From positions 1,570,001 to 1,634,000 of the forward strand of contig CP114561.1 in NCBI GenBank assembly GCA_028865235.1: a stretch of 64,000 nt of DNA, in the 5' to 3' direction. The stretch's first letter is position 1. Each line of letters begins with the position of its first letter. This document shows, piece by piece, positions 40,041 through 50,210 of this stretch. The position numbers were made by a program, and so were the translations under genes. The stretch is from Candidatus Manganitrophus sp. Its GTDB lineage: Bacteria > Nitrospirota > Nitrospiria > SBBL01 > Manganitrophaceae. Below the pieces are notes generated by a model that did no database searches, had not been told where the DNA came from, and saw nothing but the letters and a program-made list of their open reading frames with translations.

Positions 40041-41595
40041 ATGATCGGGATCAACATGAACGAAAAAAACAGACTCCAATTTTTCCTGATCCGCCCCGGC
40101 GACCTCAACGCCTTCTTCGGTCTTGTCGTAGACAACATGACCCAGCTGGTGATCATGGCGGCGATTCTGGTCGGCATTTTTCAGTTTCCGCGCGAGATCG
40201 TCTACGGCCGGATGATCCCCGGCTCGGCGATCGGCGTCTTCGTCGGCGATCTGATCTACACGATCATGGCGATCCGCCTCGCCCGCCGGACCGGCCGCTC
40301 GGACATCACCGCCATGCCGCTCGGCATCGACACCCCTTCGCTTTTCGCTTTCACCTTCGGCGTCATCGGCCCCGCCTATGTGGCGACGAACGACGCGGCG
40401 CTCGCCTGGAAGATCTCGACGGCGGTGATCATTCTGGTCGGGCTGGTCAAAACGGCGGGGGCGTTCCTCGGCCCGATGATCCAGCGGGCCGTCCCCCGCG
40501 CCGGCCTGCTCGGGCCGATCGCAGCGGTAGCGCTTCTTCTGATCGCTTTCCTCCCGCTCCTGAAAATCATTCAGTCTCCGCTTGTCGGCTTTCTCTCATT
40601 GATCGTGATTCTCACCTGCATCGTCGGGAAAATTCCCTTCCCCTTCCGGATCCCCGCCGCCTTCGCGGCGGTCGTCTTGGGAATTCTCCTCTCCCACCTG
40701 CTTGGTCTTTTCGGACTGGGACACGAAGCGGCGCTTCACGAAACGGCCGCCGGAGCGCTCCCTCTGCCGACGCTAGCCTTTTTAGAGGGGCTTCCTTATG
40801 TGTTGACCTACCTCCCGATCGCCCTCCCCTTCGCCATCATTGTCATCATCGGCGGGATCGACGTGACCGAGAGCGCCGCGGCGGCAGGGGATGAATACGA
40901 CACCCGGTCAATCTTGTTGACGAGCGGGCTCTCGACGGTGGCGAGCGGCCTCTGCGGCGGCGTGGTCCAGACAACCCCCTACATCGGCCACCCGGCTTAC
41001 AAACAAATGGGGGGTGGAGCGGGATATACCTTGGCGACGGCGCTTTTATCGGACTCGCCGGAATCTTCGGATTCCTCGGGAATGTGGTCGATCTGCTGCC
41101 GGAGGCGGCGGTGGCGCCGATCCTGGTCTTCATCGGCCTGGAGATCACCGCGCAGGCCTTCGCCGCCACCCCCAGGGAGCATTACAAAGCGGTCGCTTTC
41201 GCCTTCCTCCCGGTGATCGCCGCCGTCGTGTTGATTCAGATGAACGGCTTGCTCGGCCATCTCGGAAAGCGCGCTTCCGACCTCCAGGGGGAGACGGCCC
41301 TCACCTACCAGGCGATGTTGTTCCTCTCAAATGGATTTATCGTCTCCTCGCTTCTCTGGGGTGGAGCGCTGGCGGAGATCATCGACCGGCGGCTTCGACG
41401 CGCGGCCCTCTTCTTCGGCATTGCCGGGGCGATGGCCCTCTTCGGCGTGATCCATTCCCCATTTGAAGATGGACGGCTCTTTTTCCGTGGGGGATCGAAA
41501 CGATCTACCCGTTCCGGATCGCGGCGGCGTATGGGCTGATGGCGGCGTTTCTTGTCGGGATGGCGTTGACCCAAAAGGATCCTGATCAAACGTAG
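40041..41595 (+). CDS. NCS2-like (xanthine/uracil-type) membrane permease (two apparent frameshifts)
   Basis: About 518 residues after repair. Polytopic carrier with around 12 to 14 helices. The opening region LNAFFGLVVDNMTQLVIMAA, PLGIDTPSLFAF, the conserved GGIDVTESAAAAGDEYDTR and GGVVQTTPYIGHPAYKQMGG match the NCS2/'permease of the xanthine-uracil class'. One T missing at 41044-41047 and one C missing at 41485-41486 break the frame. The repaired end is PFRIAAAYGLMAAFLVGMAL, with TAG at 41593-41595. Substrate not predictable. Confidence 0.83.
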
Positions 41596-41673
41596 AGGCG
41601 GACCTGTGTGTCCGCCCTGTCCCTTCTGGAAAATCACACAATAAAAACGGGCGCACACACGGTGCGCCCCTAC
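41592..41673. repeat. GTAG-type palindromic intergenic repeat, diverged copy
   Basis: Two hairpins (GGCGGAC/GTCCGCC and GGGCGCAC/GTGCGCCC) bounded by GTAG and CTAC ends. Related to the elements at 43717 and 60716. Confidence 0.65.
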
Positions 41674-41702
41674 AAACAATTACAACTTATATCAAAGATG
41701 AT

Positions 41703-42662
41703 TTAAACCGGCAGGTGCGCGTGGACGACGGCGGCGAGCGCCTGGATGAAGAGCGGCGAGGCGTTGAGCGATTCGGTCCGGCGGAGCGCGATTCCTTTGG
41801 ATTCCGCCGTTTGTTTGTAGAGGATGTCGATGTCGTAGAGGATCTCGACATGGTCGCAGACGAATCCGACCGGAACGATCAGGAGATTTTTTTCTCCCTG
41901 GGCGGCCAGCTCGTTGAGGACCTCATCGACCTCCGGCCCCAGCCACTTCCCCGGCGACATTCCGCGGCTCTGATAGGCAAAGCGGGAATTCACCTTCCCC
42001 AACCGCTTCACCACGCCGGCGACCGTTCCCTCCAACTCCTTCGGATAAGGATCCCCTTCCGTGAGAACCCGCTCCGGAAGAGAGTGAGCGGTAAAGAGAA
42101 TCGGAACAGTCGATCGAATCGCTTCCGGATAGCCGTTCAGCCCCTCTTTTACTTTCTTCGCGAAGGCATCGAGCAGCAGCGGCTGGTTGTGCCAGCTCTC
42201 CACCGCCGTAATCGGCAGGTCGCTCCCGGCGTCGGAGAGCGCCGTCTGGAGCGCCTGGATATAGGCGCCGACGCTCAGCTTGGAATATTGCGGGGCCAGA
42301 CTGAGGGCGATGAGCTGTTGCGACTGATCCTCAATGATCTGCTTGACCGCCTCTTTGATAAAGGGGGTCCAATGGCGCATCCCGATGTAGACGCGGAATC
42401 GGGACGACTTTTTGTTCAGCTCGGCTTCGAGGGCGGCGGCCTGCTGCTGCGTGATCTCCAGGAGCGGCGACTTCCCGCCGATCAGCCGATAACGCTCCCG
42501 GACCTGCGAGACGATCTCGGGCGAGGGGACCCGATCCTTCATGATGTGGCGGAGAAACGGCTCGACGTCGTCGAGCGAATCGGGCCCGCCGTGGGCCATC
42601 AAGAGGACCGCCACCTGCTCCGATGGAACCTTCTTCATCGGGTTTCCGTTCCGGGTGATCAT
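41703..42662 (-). CDS. hemH: Ferrochelatase
   Basis: 319 residues. Inserts ferrous iron into protoporphyrin IX or coproporphyrin III. Motifs: VLLMAHGGPDSLDDVEPFL at the N terminus, SLAPQYSKLSVGAY, the catalytic histidine in ILFTAHSLPERV, FAYQSRGMSPGKWLGPE and PVGFVCDHVEILYDID with the conserved Glu. The ATG overlaps the hemE stop by four bases, so the two are translationally coupled. A palindromic repeat lies just downstream. Confidence 0.95.
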   Translation of the reverse strand: MITRNGNPMKKVPSEQVAVLLMAHGGPDSLDDVEPFLRHIMKDRVPSPEIVSQVRERYRLIGGKSPLLEITQQQAAALEAELNKKSSRFRVYIGMRHWTPFIKEAVKQIIEDQSQQLIALSLAPQYSKLSVGAYIQALQTALSDAGSDLPITAVESWHNQPLLLDAFAKKVKEGLNGYPEAIRSTVPILFTAHSLPERVLTEGDPYPKELEGTVAGVVKRLGKVNSRFAYQSRGMSPGKWLGPEVDEVLNELAAQGEKNLLIVPVGFVCDHVEILYDIDILYKQTAESKGIALRRTESLNASPLFIQALAAVVHAHLPV

Positions 42663-43681
42663 CTCGCGCTCTTCCGGTGGACCCGCTCGATCACCGCGTC
42701 GACACTCTCCAGCGGCGTCTCGGGAAGGATGCCGTGGCCGAGATTGAAGATGTGGCCGGGGCGGCCGGCGGCGCGGCGAATGATCTCATCCACCTGCTTT
42801 TCGATTTCGGCCCGCGGCGCAAAAAGAACGACCGGATCGAGATTTCCTTGAACGGCCACATCATACCCCAGCCGCTTCCATCCTTCATCCAAATTGACCC
42901 GCCAGTCGAGGCCGATCACGTCCCCCCCGCCTCTTTCTGCAGCTCCAGCAGCGTCGCGGTCCCGGTGCCGAAGTGGATCAGCGGCACCCCCGCATTCCGA
43001 AGCGCGGTGAAGAGGGCCTTCATGTGGGGGAAGACAAAGCGCCGGTAGTCGTCGGGAGAAAGAGCGCCGATCCAGCTGTCAAAAACCTGAAGCGCCTGCG
43101 CCCCGGCCTTCACCTGTGCCAAGAGGTAGTCGGAGAGGACACGGACCAGCTTCGTCATCAGGAGGTCCCAGACCTCCGGCGCGCCGTACATCATCCGCTT
43201 GGTGTCGAGGTAGTTCCGGGAATGTCCCCCTTCGATCATGTAGCTTGCGAGGGTGAACGGGGCGCCGGCGAAGCCGATGAGCGGCACCTTCAGCTCGCGC
43301 CGAACCTGCCGGATCGCCTCCATCACATAGCCGAGACTCTCCTCCGGCGCGACCGGCCGGAGCGCTTCGACCCCCTTTTTATCTTTCACCGGATTGTGGA
43401 TGGCGGGGCCTTCCCCCTTCACGAATTCGAGCTGGAGCCCCATCGGCTCCAGCGGCAGGAGGATGTCGGCGAAGATGATCGACGCGTCGAGATCGAACCG
43501 TTTGATCGGCTGAAGGGTCACCTCGGCGGCGAGCTCCGGCGTTTTGCAGACGGTCAGGAAGAGAATGTTTCGCCCGGATCTCGCGAAACTCCTTCATGTA
43601 GCGCCCCGCCTGGCGCATCAGCCAGACCGGCGTGCAATCAACCGGCTCCCGCCGGCAGGCTTTTAAGAATCGATCGTTCGT
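42659..43681 (-). CDS. hemE: Uroporphyrinogen decarboxylase (two apparent frameshifts; ACG start position)
   Basis: About 340 residues. Makes coproporphyrinogen III by decarboxylating uroporphyrinogen III. Motifs: [46 protein letters not shown] and the C-terminal [11 protein letters not shown]. Frame breaks near 43560 (one surplus base) and at C7 42923-42929 (one missing). The expected N terminus ([15 protein letters not shown]) begins with ACG exactly six bases after GGAGG, where ATG is expected; ACG is either a rare start or a sequence error. It is coupled to hemH. Confidence 0.88.
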
Positions 43682-43716
43682 GGGAGACCTCCGTCAGAAT
43701 GCAGATGGGCGATTTC

Positions 43717-43766
43717 AAACGGCGGCGTAGGGGCGGGGTTTGAAACCCGCCCCTACGTTACCGTTT
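43717..43766. repeat. GTAGGGGCGGG palindrome, copy 1
   Basis: Inverted repeat around 43726-43757 with arms CGTAGGGGCGGG and CCCGCCCCTACG, extended by AAACGG and CCGTTT at the outer ends. The same core occurs at 60716-60754. Confidence 0.85.
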
Positions 43767-43858
43767 CGCCACATCCAAAGAGGGTGGATTTTAACATCCT
43801 GGGGAGGAGGTGTCAAATTGTAGGGGGGCGATTTCGGGGTATTAGGCTTCGTAAGTAA

Positions 43859-45799
43859 TCAGTTCTTCGGTTCAATGGATTGAACTCCTGATTTTTCCAT
43901 TTCTTGGACAATATCATTCATGTCGAAAGCCATTTGGGAGAGATTTCCGGCGGCATCCATCACCTCCGTAGCGCCTTGGGACGTGATTTCGGAGGCTTCC
44001 ATGACCCCCGAAATATTTTTGGCGACGGCTTTGGCGCCTTGCGTCACAATGACCATGCTTTTACTGATCTCTTGCGTTGCTTTGGTCTGTTCTTGCATGG
44101 CGTATGTAATGTCATCGGAAATTCCGTTGATTTGATTGATAACGTCTCGAATTTCTTTTATTTCTCTTACCGCGCTATCCGAATCCGATTGAATCTTTGC
44201 GATCGTTCTTCCGATTTCTTCCGTCGCGTTAGTGGTTTGCATCGCCAGTCCCTTTACCTCGTTGGCGACAACGGAAAAACCCTTGCCCGCCTCTCCCGCC
44301 CGGGCCGCTTCGATCGCTGCGTTCAGGGCCAATAGGTTTGTTTGTTGAGCAATGCCGGTAATGAGCTTAACGACATCTTTAATTTGGGAGCTCGACTCAC
44401 TCAGTTTAACGATGGTGGCATCCGTCGATTCGGCCATCGATACCGCCTTTGTCGTCATTCGGCTGGCATCTTGAAGGTTGCCGGCGATTTTTTCGATCGT
44501 GACCGACATTTCCACGGCGGCCGAAGCCACCGATTGGACATTGTCATTGGTCTCCTCGCTGGCGGTCAGAGCGACCATGGATTTTTCCTTCACTGATTTT
44601 GCACTAGAGGCCATCCGATGGCTGGATGAAGAAAGCGCGTCGGCGGCGGAAGTAATGCCGAGCGATGATTGCCGTAATGACTTCAATATTTTTATTAGTT
44701 TCGCAACCATGGTCAAAAAGCTATTTGTGAGGGTTCCGATCTCGTCCCGTCTGCTGCGAATCTCGCCGAACGGGTCGGATAAACTTCTTTCGGACAGATC
44801 TCCATTCGAGACGGCATTCGAGGCGCCGACCAAGAGGGCGATCGGCCGGGAAATCTTCCGAGCGACTTTAGTGCTGACGAACATCGCGAAAAAGATGGAT
44901 ACCAATCCGATGAGGAGAATGAGCCGCTCGACATTGTCGTAGACGGCCATCGCCTTATCTCTGGAGACTTGGGTCAAATAAAAACCATCGGATACTTCAG
45001 CGCCATCCAAGATGGGGATCAGCAGGGTGGAAAAGGTTTCGGATCCGATCTTCATGTCGAAAGGGGCGTTTTGCATGCCCGAACGTCTCAGATCCTTAAT
45101 GCGATCCTGCATAGAAATTAAGGCCTCCGTTAAGGCGGTCCGTTCTTTATCGGCCCACACGGAGGAGAGGACCTGTCCTCCCATGATGAAAGAGGTGTGG
45201 CTTAGCGTCATCTTCGTGATTTTCGCCACATAAGAATCGTCGATGAGGAATCCCATGGAAAGGGTCCCCAGAACCGAACCGCGGGAGTCAACCGCAACGG
45301 TGAAGATTCGATAAACACGATTGTCCCTGACCAAGAGGCCGCTTCCTTCTCCGGTTTTTCCTTTCAATGCCATGTGAACCGAAGGTAATTTCGACAAATC
45401 TTCTCCGCCGTTTCCGGATGCTGTGTCCGCTAAGGTGAGGCCGTTTTCATCGGTTACGATAAATAGATCGCTCGCCGTCTTTTCGAGCGAGTCCTTGGCG
45501 AATTGGCCGATCGCGTCGGTATTTTTTGAGGTCACCAAGGCTTTGACAAAAGCAATTTGGCTGAAGAGGCGATCCTTTATAAGGGATTCCTGCGCCTGAA
45601 ATGATTGGAAGGCTTCGAAAACCGATCGTGTCCGTTCTAAATCGGACTGGATATTCTGTTCGACTTCGCGAAGAACGATGGAATTAACGAGGAAAAGCGT
45701 TGTTGATATCGAAAGAACGATGACGACCACAATCGCAAATTGGATGCGTCGTCCTAAATTCAAATTGTTCATCCATGGCATTTTTAAGAAGGGGGTCAT
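43859..45799 (-). CDS. Methyl-accepting chemotaxis protein
   Basis: 646 residues. An N-terminal helix (about residues 17-39), a periplasmic CACHE-type domain ([35 protein letters not shown]), a second helix near residue 295 ([17 protein letters not shown]), HAMP, and the cytoplasmic signalling hairpin with [20 protein letters not shown] near residue 490. The start at 45799 is the most likely of several in-frame ATGs. It lies about 50 bp downstream of the cupredoxin gene on the same strand, so it may be cotranscribed. Ligand unknown. Confidence 0.92.
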   Translation of the reverse strand: MTPFLKMPWMNNLNLGRRIQFAIVVVIVLSISTTLFLVNSIVLREVEQNIQSDLERTRSVFEAFQSFQAQESLIKDRLFSQIAFVKALVTSKNTDAIGQFAKDSLEKTASDLFIVTDENGLTLADTASGNGGEDLSKLPSVHMALKGKTGEGSGLLVRDNRVYRIFTVAVDSRGSVLGTLSMGFLIDDSYVAKITKMTLSHTSFIMGGQVLSSVWADKERTALTEALISMQDRIKDLRRSGMQNAPFDMKIGSETFSTLLIPILDGAEVSDGFYLTQVSRDKAMAVYDNVERLILLIGLVSIFFAMFVSTKVARKISRPIALLVGASNAVSNGDLSERSLSDPFGEIRSRRDEIGTLTNSFLTMVAKLIKILKSLRQSSLGITSAADALSSSSHRMASSAKSVKEKSMVALTASEETNDNVQSVASAAVEMSVTIEKIAGNLQDASRMTTKAVSMAESTDATIVKLSESSSQIKDVVKLITGIAQQTNLLALNAAIEAARAGEAGKGFSVVANEVKGLAMQTTNATEEIGRTIAKIQSDSDSAVREIKEIRDVINQINGISDDITYAMQEQTKATQEISKSMVIVTQGAKAVAKNISGVMEASEITSQGATEVMDAAGNLSQMAFDMNDIVQEMEKSGVQSIEPKN

Positions 45800-45848
45800 G
45801 CCGGAACATCTCTCGCGGTGGCACGGGCGCAATCGATCTTGCCCATTT

Positions 45849-46430
45849 CTATTTTTTCACTTCAAAATCGATCTTCACAGTTCCTGAAGGACCGACGGTC
45901 ACCGTTTTTTCCTCGGATAGATTCGGGTCGATCCAGGCTTTGATGACGTAGGTCCCTTCCGGGACATCTTTGATCTCATAGGTCCCCTCTTTGGAAGTGA
46001 GGTCGAAAAAGGGGTGTTCCAAAACGAGAACGAGCCCTTGCATTTGCTCGTGCATATTGCAGAAGATATCGGTGGGGACCGGAACATTAAATAGGGCGCC
46101 GGGGTTCTTTCCTGGACCATAGGTGCCGAAATCGAAGGCATTGCCGGGGGTAAGGGAAAAGGCGTTGTGGAACACGGTGTCCTTGTTTGGAAAATCGACG
46201 GTTGTCCCCTTGACCACCGGCAGGACCTGCGGGATATAAGCCTGTCCCTTTTGAACGATCACACCATGTTGGGCTGGAGCTTTTACATCGGCTTTTACTC
46301 CCACAAGATGGACCGCGGCATTTTGCCTTAATTTACCGAAAAAGGAGACCGTACCGGTAATCGTCGCGCCCCAAACCGACCCTGTCCAGATCGACAAGAT
46401 CAAACAGATGGATACCCATCGCGCTACCAT
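45849..46430 (-). CDS. Exported cupredoxin-like copper protein
   Basis: 193 residues with a signal peptide (cleavage near VWGATI). The first beta domain is followed by a cupredoxin-type site: [20 protein letters not shown] supplies the first His, and the loop [15 protein letters not shown] supplies Cys, His and Met in the usual C-x2/3-H-x2/4-M arrangement. The tail (residues 140-193) is a carboxypeptidase-regulatory-like beta domain ([18 protein letters not shown]). The ATG at 46430 is preceded by AAGGGG; longer starts lack one. A consensus promoter lies 200 bp upstream. Probable periplasmic electron carrier, possibly serving the Cyc2-like protein. Confidence 0.85.
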   Translation of the reverse strand: MVARWVSICLILSIWTGSVWGATITGTVSFFGKLRQNAAVHLVGVKADVKAPAQHGVIVQKGQAYIPQVLPVVKGTTVDFPNKDTVFHNAFSLTPGNAFDFGTYGPGKNPGALFNVPVPTDIFCNMHEQMQGLVLVLEHPFFDLTSKEGTYEIKDVPEGTYVIKAWIDPNLSEEKTVTVGPSGTVKIDFEVKK

Positions 46431-46631
46431 AAACGACCCCTTCATTTTCAAATGCCGTCCCGAATCTATTATCGTCGTGTGTAGGATTTTTCCCGCTGAA
46501 AAACAATTTGTCGTTCGTGGAGATGAAAACATCCACGCTGTCTTCTTATCATTCTTAACAAATGAGTGACTTCGGTAGAATGCGATGTCGTCATCACATA
46601 AAAAGAAATCCCATTGCTGGGATACGATTTA

Positions 46632-46659
46632 ATGATAGCACCGATCAATAAGCTGTCAA
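46632..46659 (-). promoter_or_regulatory. Near-consensus promoter of the cupredoxin gene
   Basis: On the minus strand: TTGACA (46659-46654), a 16-bp spacer and TATCAT (46637-46632). It leaves a leader of nearly 200 nt before the ATG. Confidence 0.75.
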
Positions 46660-46699
46660 GCGATTGATCTTGAAAGTAATTAAAGATCGTCATTGAAGC

Positions 46700-46720
46700 T
46701 CCCCGCAGCAAGCTGCGAGG
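46700..46720. repeat. Short palindrome upstream of the cupredoxin promoter
   Basis: CCCGCAGC-AA-GCTGCG arms at 46702-46717 in a low-coding stretch. The rest of 46431-46956 shows no gene; it holds the cupredoxin promoter and leader and the 3' flank of the second Cyc2-like gene. Confidence 0.5.
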
Positions 46721-46956
46721 AATGTGCCCACAGGAATGAAGCGCGAAGCGCCTCTGCTCACATCGTGAGTGAAAGCGAACCATGCGACGCGCGTGCGTGT
46801 TCAAACGATCGAAACAAAAATAATTGCACAGAATTGAGAGGATTTTAAGAATGGAGGAGCCCAGGGAAGCGTGGAGGGATGAAAGGGTGGGGCGGCCTCC
46901 GCCTTCTCTCTCCGTTTTTCCGAAACGAAAAGGAAGGGGAGGCCAAAGTGTGTTGT

Positions 46957-48111
46957 TTAAAACCCAACCGTCATGGCCAGGATGACCGTGTTGGTTTTTG
47001 TTTTAACGCTCGCTCCGTCTTCGTCTTTCAAGTGGGAGAATTCGGCCGAGCCTTTGACGTTGGGGTGGAAAAAGTAGTGAAGCCCGCCGGTATATTGCAT
47101 CATCTCTGCAGGCGAATTATCGATATCTTGGAAATCGACCCGCGCCACACCCACCAGCTTTTCCGTAAAAGAGTGGAGCAGTTCGGCCAGTCCGCTGTTG
47201 ATATCCGGGTCCGCGATCAGGTCGTTGCCGCTGTAGACATAATAGGCCAGGATCAATCCGGTGAGGCCGTAATGAAGATCGAGTGCGCCGCCAAAGGCCG
47301 CTGTGCCGTCATCGGTTCCAAGTATTTCGTCACCGTTTTTATCGAGCGAAGCGATCACACCGAGCGTTTGATCGAAACCGAGTAATTCGAAGTCCTGCGT
47401 GACCCAGGCATGAACCGCCTCCACACTGTTGCTTGCCGAAGTGACGGCAGTGTTTCCGACCCCGACGGCATAACGCGTTTTCGTCGCTTCGAAATAACCA
47501 TTGGCTTCGGCTCCCCTTCTGCCTAAGGTCACCCCCGCATCGCCGTTTGCATTGATCCGGGCGAGATAGCCTGTCAGGGTCGGTGAGCGTGGATCCGAAA
47601 GAAAGGGGAAATCGACGTCGAAACCGCCGATTTTTAAATTGAGCCGGCTGTCCGAGACGATGTCGTCGAAGATAACAAAGAAAAGATCGGGGGTTAAAGA
47701 TTCTCCCGCCGCCACATCGGCACCGAAATCGCCAAAGAAGGAGATATTCGGCGCCAAGACGCCTCCGAAAAAGAATTCCACAGCGGTCACCTCTGCACGG
47801 CTGCTGTCCATACCGCCGTTATCCGTATTGATCTTGGTGTAGGCGGCTTGGGCAATTGCGCCCACCGGAAGTCCATTCATATCCCAAACATTGCCACCGG
47901 GCCCTTCTTCTTCGCTTCGGTAGCCCCGTTGCTTGAACGCGATGCCGAAGGCGTTGAGTTTCGGAAAGGCCACATGGCATGACGAACAGGGGGCGTTGTA
48001 CTTCCTGGCAAAAGCAGGCATCGCCGAGGCTTCGTCCGGGAAAGACGCTACGATCCCAACTGAAGCGAACACGATCAAGATGAGGATGACATAAAGGTTC
48101 GTTTTATTCAT
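46957..48111 (-). CDS. Cyc2-like fused monoheme cytochrome c/outer membrane porin 2
   Basis: 384 residues, intact. A signal peptide is followed by MPAFARKYNAPCSSCHVAF, one CxxCH heme site, then PKLNAFGIAFKQRGYR and a beta-barrel ending in VILAMTVGF with C-terminal Phe. It is a paralogue of the protein at 29347-30797 and shows the same head (PAFAR...C-x2-CH..FPKLN.FG). Cyc2 proteins oxidise Fe(II) at the cell surface in neutrophilic and acidophilic iron oxidisers, and homologues are proposed for manganese; the substrate here is inferred. GGAG seven bases before the ATG fixes the start. It is driven by a consensus promoter. Confidence 0.8.
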   Translation of the reverse strand: MNKTNLYVILILIVFASVGIVASFPDEASAMPAFARKYNAPCSSCHVAFPKLNAFGIAFKQRGYRSEEEGPGGNVWDMNGLPVGAIAQAAYTKINTDNGGMDSSRAEVTAVEFFFGGVLAPNISFFGDFGADVAAGESLTPDLFFVIFDDIVSDSRLNLKIGGFDVDFPFLSDPRSPTLTGYLARINANGDAGVTLGRRGAEANGYFEATKTRYAVGVGNTAVTSASNSVEAVHAWVTQDFELLGFDQTLGVIASLDKNGDEILGTDDGTAAFGGALDLHYGLTGLILAYYVYSGNDLIADPDINSGLAELLHSFTEKLVGVARVDFQDIDNSPAEMMQYTGGLHYFFHPNVKGSAEFSHLKDEDGASVKTKTNTVILAMTVGF

Positions 48112-48278
48112 CGTTTTCTCCGAGTTGCGGTTTGAATTACCGTCTTTTTTTATTCGGGAGAGATACGCATTGGTGATTGCATCTACTCGCTTCGCGAGTA
48201 ACGTATGCCTAGCAAGCCAATTCACCCCCGTTCAAACCAGGAAACGCGCATAGGGAGATAACCGGTCTGCATTGAAAA

Positions 48279-48307
48279 AATATAAGGGTGATTATGAATT
48301 CTGTCAA
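48279..48307 (-). promoter_or_regulatory. Consensus promoter of the second Cyc2-like gene
   Basis: On the minus strand: TTGACA (48307-48302), a 17-bp spacer and TATATT (48284-48279). The leader is about 160 nt. The remainder of 48112-48520 shows no gene. Confidence 0.8.
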
Positions 48308-48520
48308 GGTATATACAAGAAGAGATCAAAAGGCTTTTGCCTTTTTTATCTCAACGACTGAGTCTTTCGTCTTCTTGATGATGGCGGTTCTTTATGCGGA
48401 GGCGAGGTTCATCATGAAAAGAGGATGCTTAAATGACGGTGGGTGGGAAGAGAGGGATCGCTCCTTTAAATATAAATAACGTTGGTCCTTTTCTGCGAGT
48501 GGCCTTTTCTGAAAACCTCC

Positions 48521-49405
48521 CTACGGCCGATCGAGCGCGAAGGTCACCGGAATTCGAACCGAGGAGACCACCGGACTCTCCCCTCGCCGGGCCGGGAGAA
48601 ACGTCCACTTCATCACCGCCTCGACCGCCGAGCGATCTAGATCGGCATGCCCGGAAGATTGCTCGATGAGCGCCTCGCCGACTTTCCCGGTTGCGAGAAC
48701 CGTTACCCGGAGAAGGGCCGTTCCCTCCCTCCCCTCGGCCCGCGCGCGCTCGGGATAGCGCGGCTTCGGATTGGAACGTCTCGCGCTCGGAATGACAAAA
48801 CGGGAACCGCTCTGCCCTCCTCCGGCACCCGCGGCTCCTCCGGGCAACGCATCACCGACCATCGGCTGTGGCGCGCCGTCTCCCGGGGAACCATGGCCGG
48901 TGCCCTTCGCCACTGTTGATCCGGTCGATTCTTTTTTGGATCGATCGATCTCTGCCACCAGCCTGAATGCCGGCTCTGTTTCCGTCCGCTCCTCGGACAA
49001 AGATTCCTCAACATCTTCCAGGGGAGGAAGGTCCGGATCGAAGGAACGATCGGATTCCTCCGGGAACGACATCTCCTGCTCCTCCTGATCGAACGCGGGA
49101 GGAGATTGCGCTTCGGCGTCCGGATTAAAGAAGGGCTCGGGCGGCTGCGCTTCCTCCTCTATTGAATCGAACGTCTCATCAGATCCCATCGGAAAAGCAG
49201 GCTGCGGAGGGAGGAGATCGGATGCGCCGGTCGAATCGCCGGTGCGGAGGGGAGCCGACTCTATCTGGCCGAGCGAGACCAATTCGACAACCAAACCCCC
49301 TGCTTCTCTCCCGTCGTGATCGGCCCTCGAAAAGAGCCCCAGGACCAAAACAACATGAAACACAAGGGACAGGAGCAATGAAAGACGAATCTTTGATCTC
49401 ATCAT
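48521..49405 (-). CDS. tonB: TonB protein of the cobalamin region
   Basis: 294 residues. An N-terminal membrane anchor (LSLLLSLVFHVVLVLGLF), a long acidic Pro/Glu linker spanning the periplasm, and a C-terminal TonB domain (KPRYPERARAEGREGTALLR, VLATGKVGEALIEQSSG, AVEAVMKWTFLPAR). It follows btuD by one base, so it is cotranscribed with the cobalamin transport genes and is probably dedicated to BtuB. No exbB or exbD is present in the window. The linker is Asp/Glu-rich, not Pro-Lys-rich as in Escherichia TonB. Confidence 0.9.
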   Translation of the reverse strand: MMRSKIRLSLLLSLVFHVVLVLGLFSRADHDGREAGGLVVELVSLGQIESAPLRTGDSTGASDLLPPQPAFPMGSDETFDSIEEEAQPPEPFFNPDAEAQSPPAFDQEEQEMSFPEESDRSFDPDLPPLEDVEESLSEERTETEPAFRLVAEIDRSKKESTGSTVAKGTGHGSPGDGAPQPMVGDALPGGAAGAGGGQSGSRFVIPSARRSNPKPRYPERARAEGREGTALLRVTVLATGKVGEALIEQSSGHADLDRSAVEAVMKWTFLPARRGESPVVSSVRIPVTFALDRP

Positions 49406-49406
49406 T

Positions 49407-50210
49407 TCACCTCCCCGGCGCGATCGAAAGGGGGGTCACCACCGGATAGTGAAGCGTCGGATGAATCGTGATCTCCGCCTCGATGCCGTAGACTCGCCGG
49501 AGGTTCTGCTCCGTGAGGACCGTCCGGGGCGCTCCGTCCGCAATCACCTCCCCCTGATGAAGCAAGATCAAGCGCCGGCAATAACGCGCCGCCAGGTGAA
49601 GATCGTGCAGCGCCATCACGACGGAGATCCCGTTCTCGACGAGTGAAGCGACCAGCTCGATGACGCCGAGCTGATGCTGCGGATCGAGATTCGCCGTCGG
49701 CTCATCGAGCAGAAGGGTGCTCGCCTCCTGCGCCAGGGTCCGGGCGAGCAGGACCCGTTGAAGTTCTCCTCCCGACAGCTCCGTCACCGGCCGATCTGCT
49801 AAAGCGGCCGTCGCTGTCCGCCGCATCGCCTCGTGGGCAATTTCAAAGTCGCGGGAAGATTCCCGCTCAAACCGCCCGAGATGGGCATACCGCCCCATCA
49901 GAACCACCTCCCGGCAGGGAAAAGCGGAATCGAGCGACGGACTCTGCGGAAGATAGGCGACCCGCTGCGCAAGCGCCCGATGGCTCCACTCACTGAGAGC
50001 TTTCCCGTCGAGGAAGATCGCGCCGTCGGTCGGTGTCAGGAGCTTCATCAGCAGCTTCAGGAGGCTCGACTTCCCGGCGCCGTTCGGACCGATCAGGCCA
50101 ATCAGCTCCCGGCCCTCGATCTTGAGATCGATCTGATGCAAGATCGGCCTTCCTCTCCTCGAAAGGGAAACCTTTTGAATCTCGATCCCCCCCGTCTCAG
50201 CGCCCGCCAT
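49407..50210 (-). CDS. btuD: Cobalamin ABC transporter ATPase
   Basis: 267 residues. Walker A GPNGAGKSSLL near residue 36, Q-loop VAYLPQSPSLD, signature LSGGELQRVLLA near 144 and Walker B STLLLDEPTANLD near 164, with the H-loop MALHDLHLA. The ATG lies 14 bp inside the end of btuC in another frame. The raw sequence joins btuC and this gene into one long reading frame, but that is caused by one base missing from the A5 run at 50239-50243 and is not a real fusion. Confidence 0.92.
   Translation of the reverse strand: MAGAETGGIEIQKVSLSRRGRPILHQIDLKIEGRELIGLIGPNGAGKSSLLKLLMKLLTPTDGAIFLDGKALSEWSHRALAQRVAYLPQSPSLDSAFPCREVVLMGRYAHLGRFERESSRDFEIAHEAMRRTATAALADRPVTELSGGELQRVLLARTLAQEASTLLLDEPTANLDPQHQLGVIELVASLVENGISVVMALHDLHLAARYCRRLILLHQGEVIADGAPRTVLTEQNLRRVYGIEAEITIHPTLHYPVVTPLSIAPGR

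Noticed and set aside
48288..48479. Small plus-strand frame upstream of the second Cyc2-like gene
   Set aside because: It overlaps the consensus minus-strand promoter, has no homology I recognise and no ribosome site.
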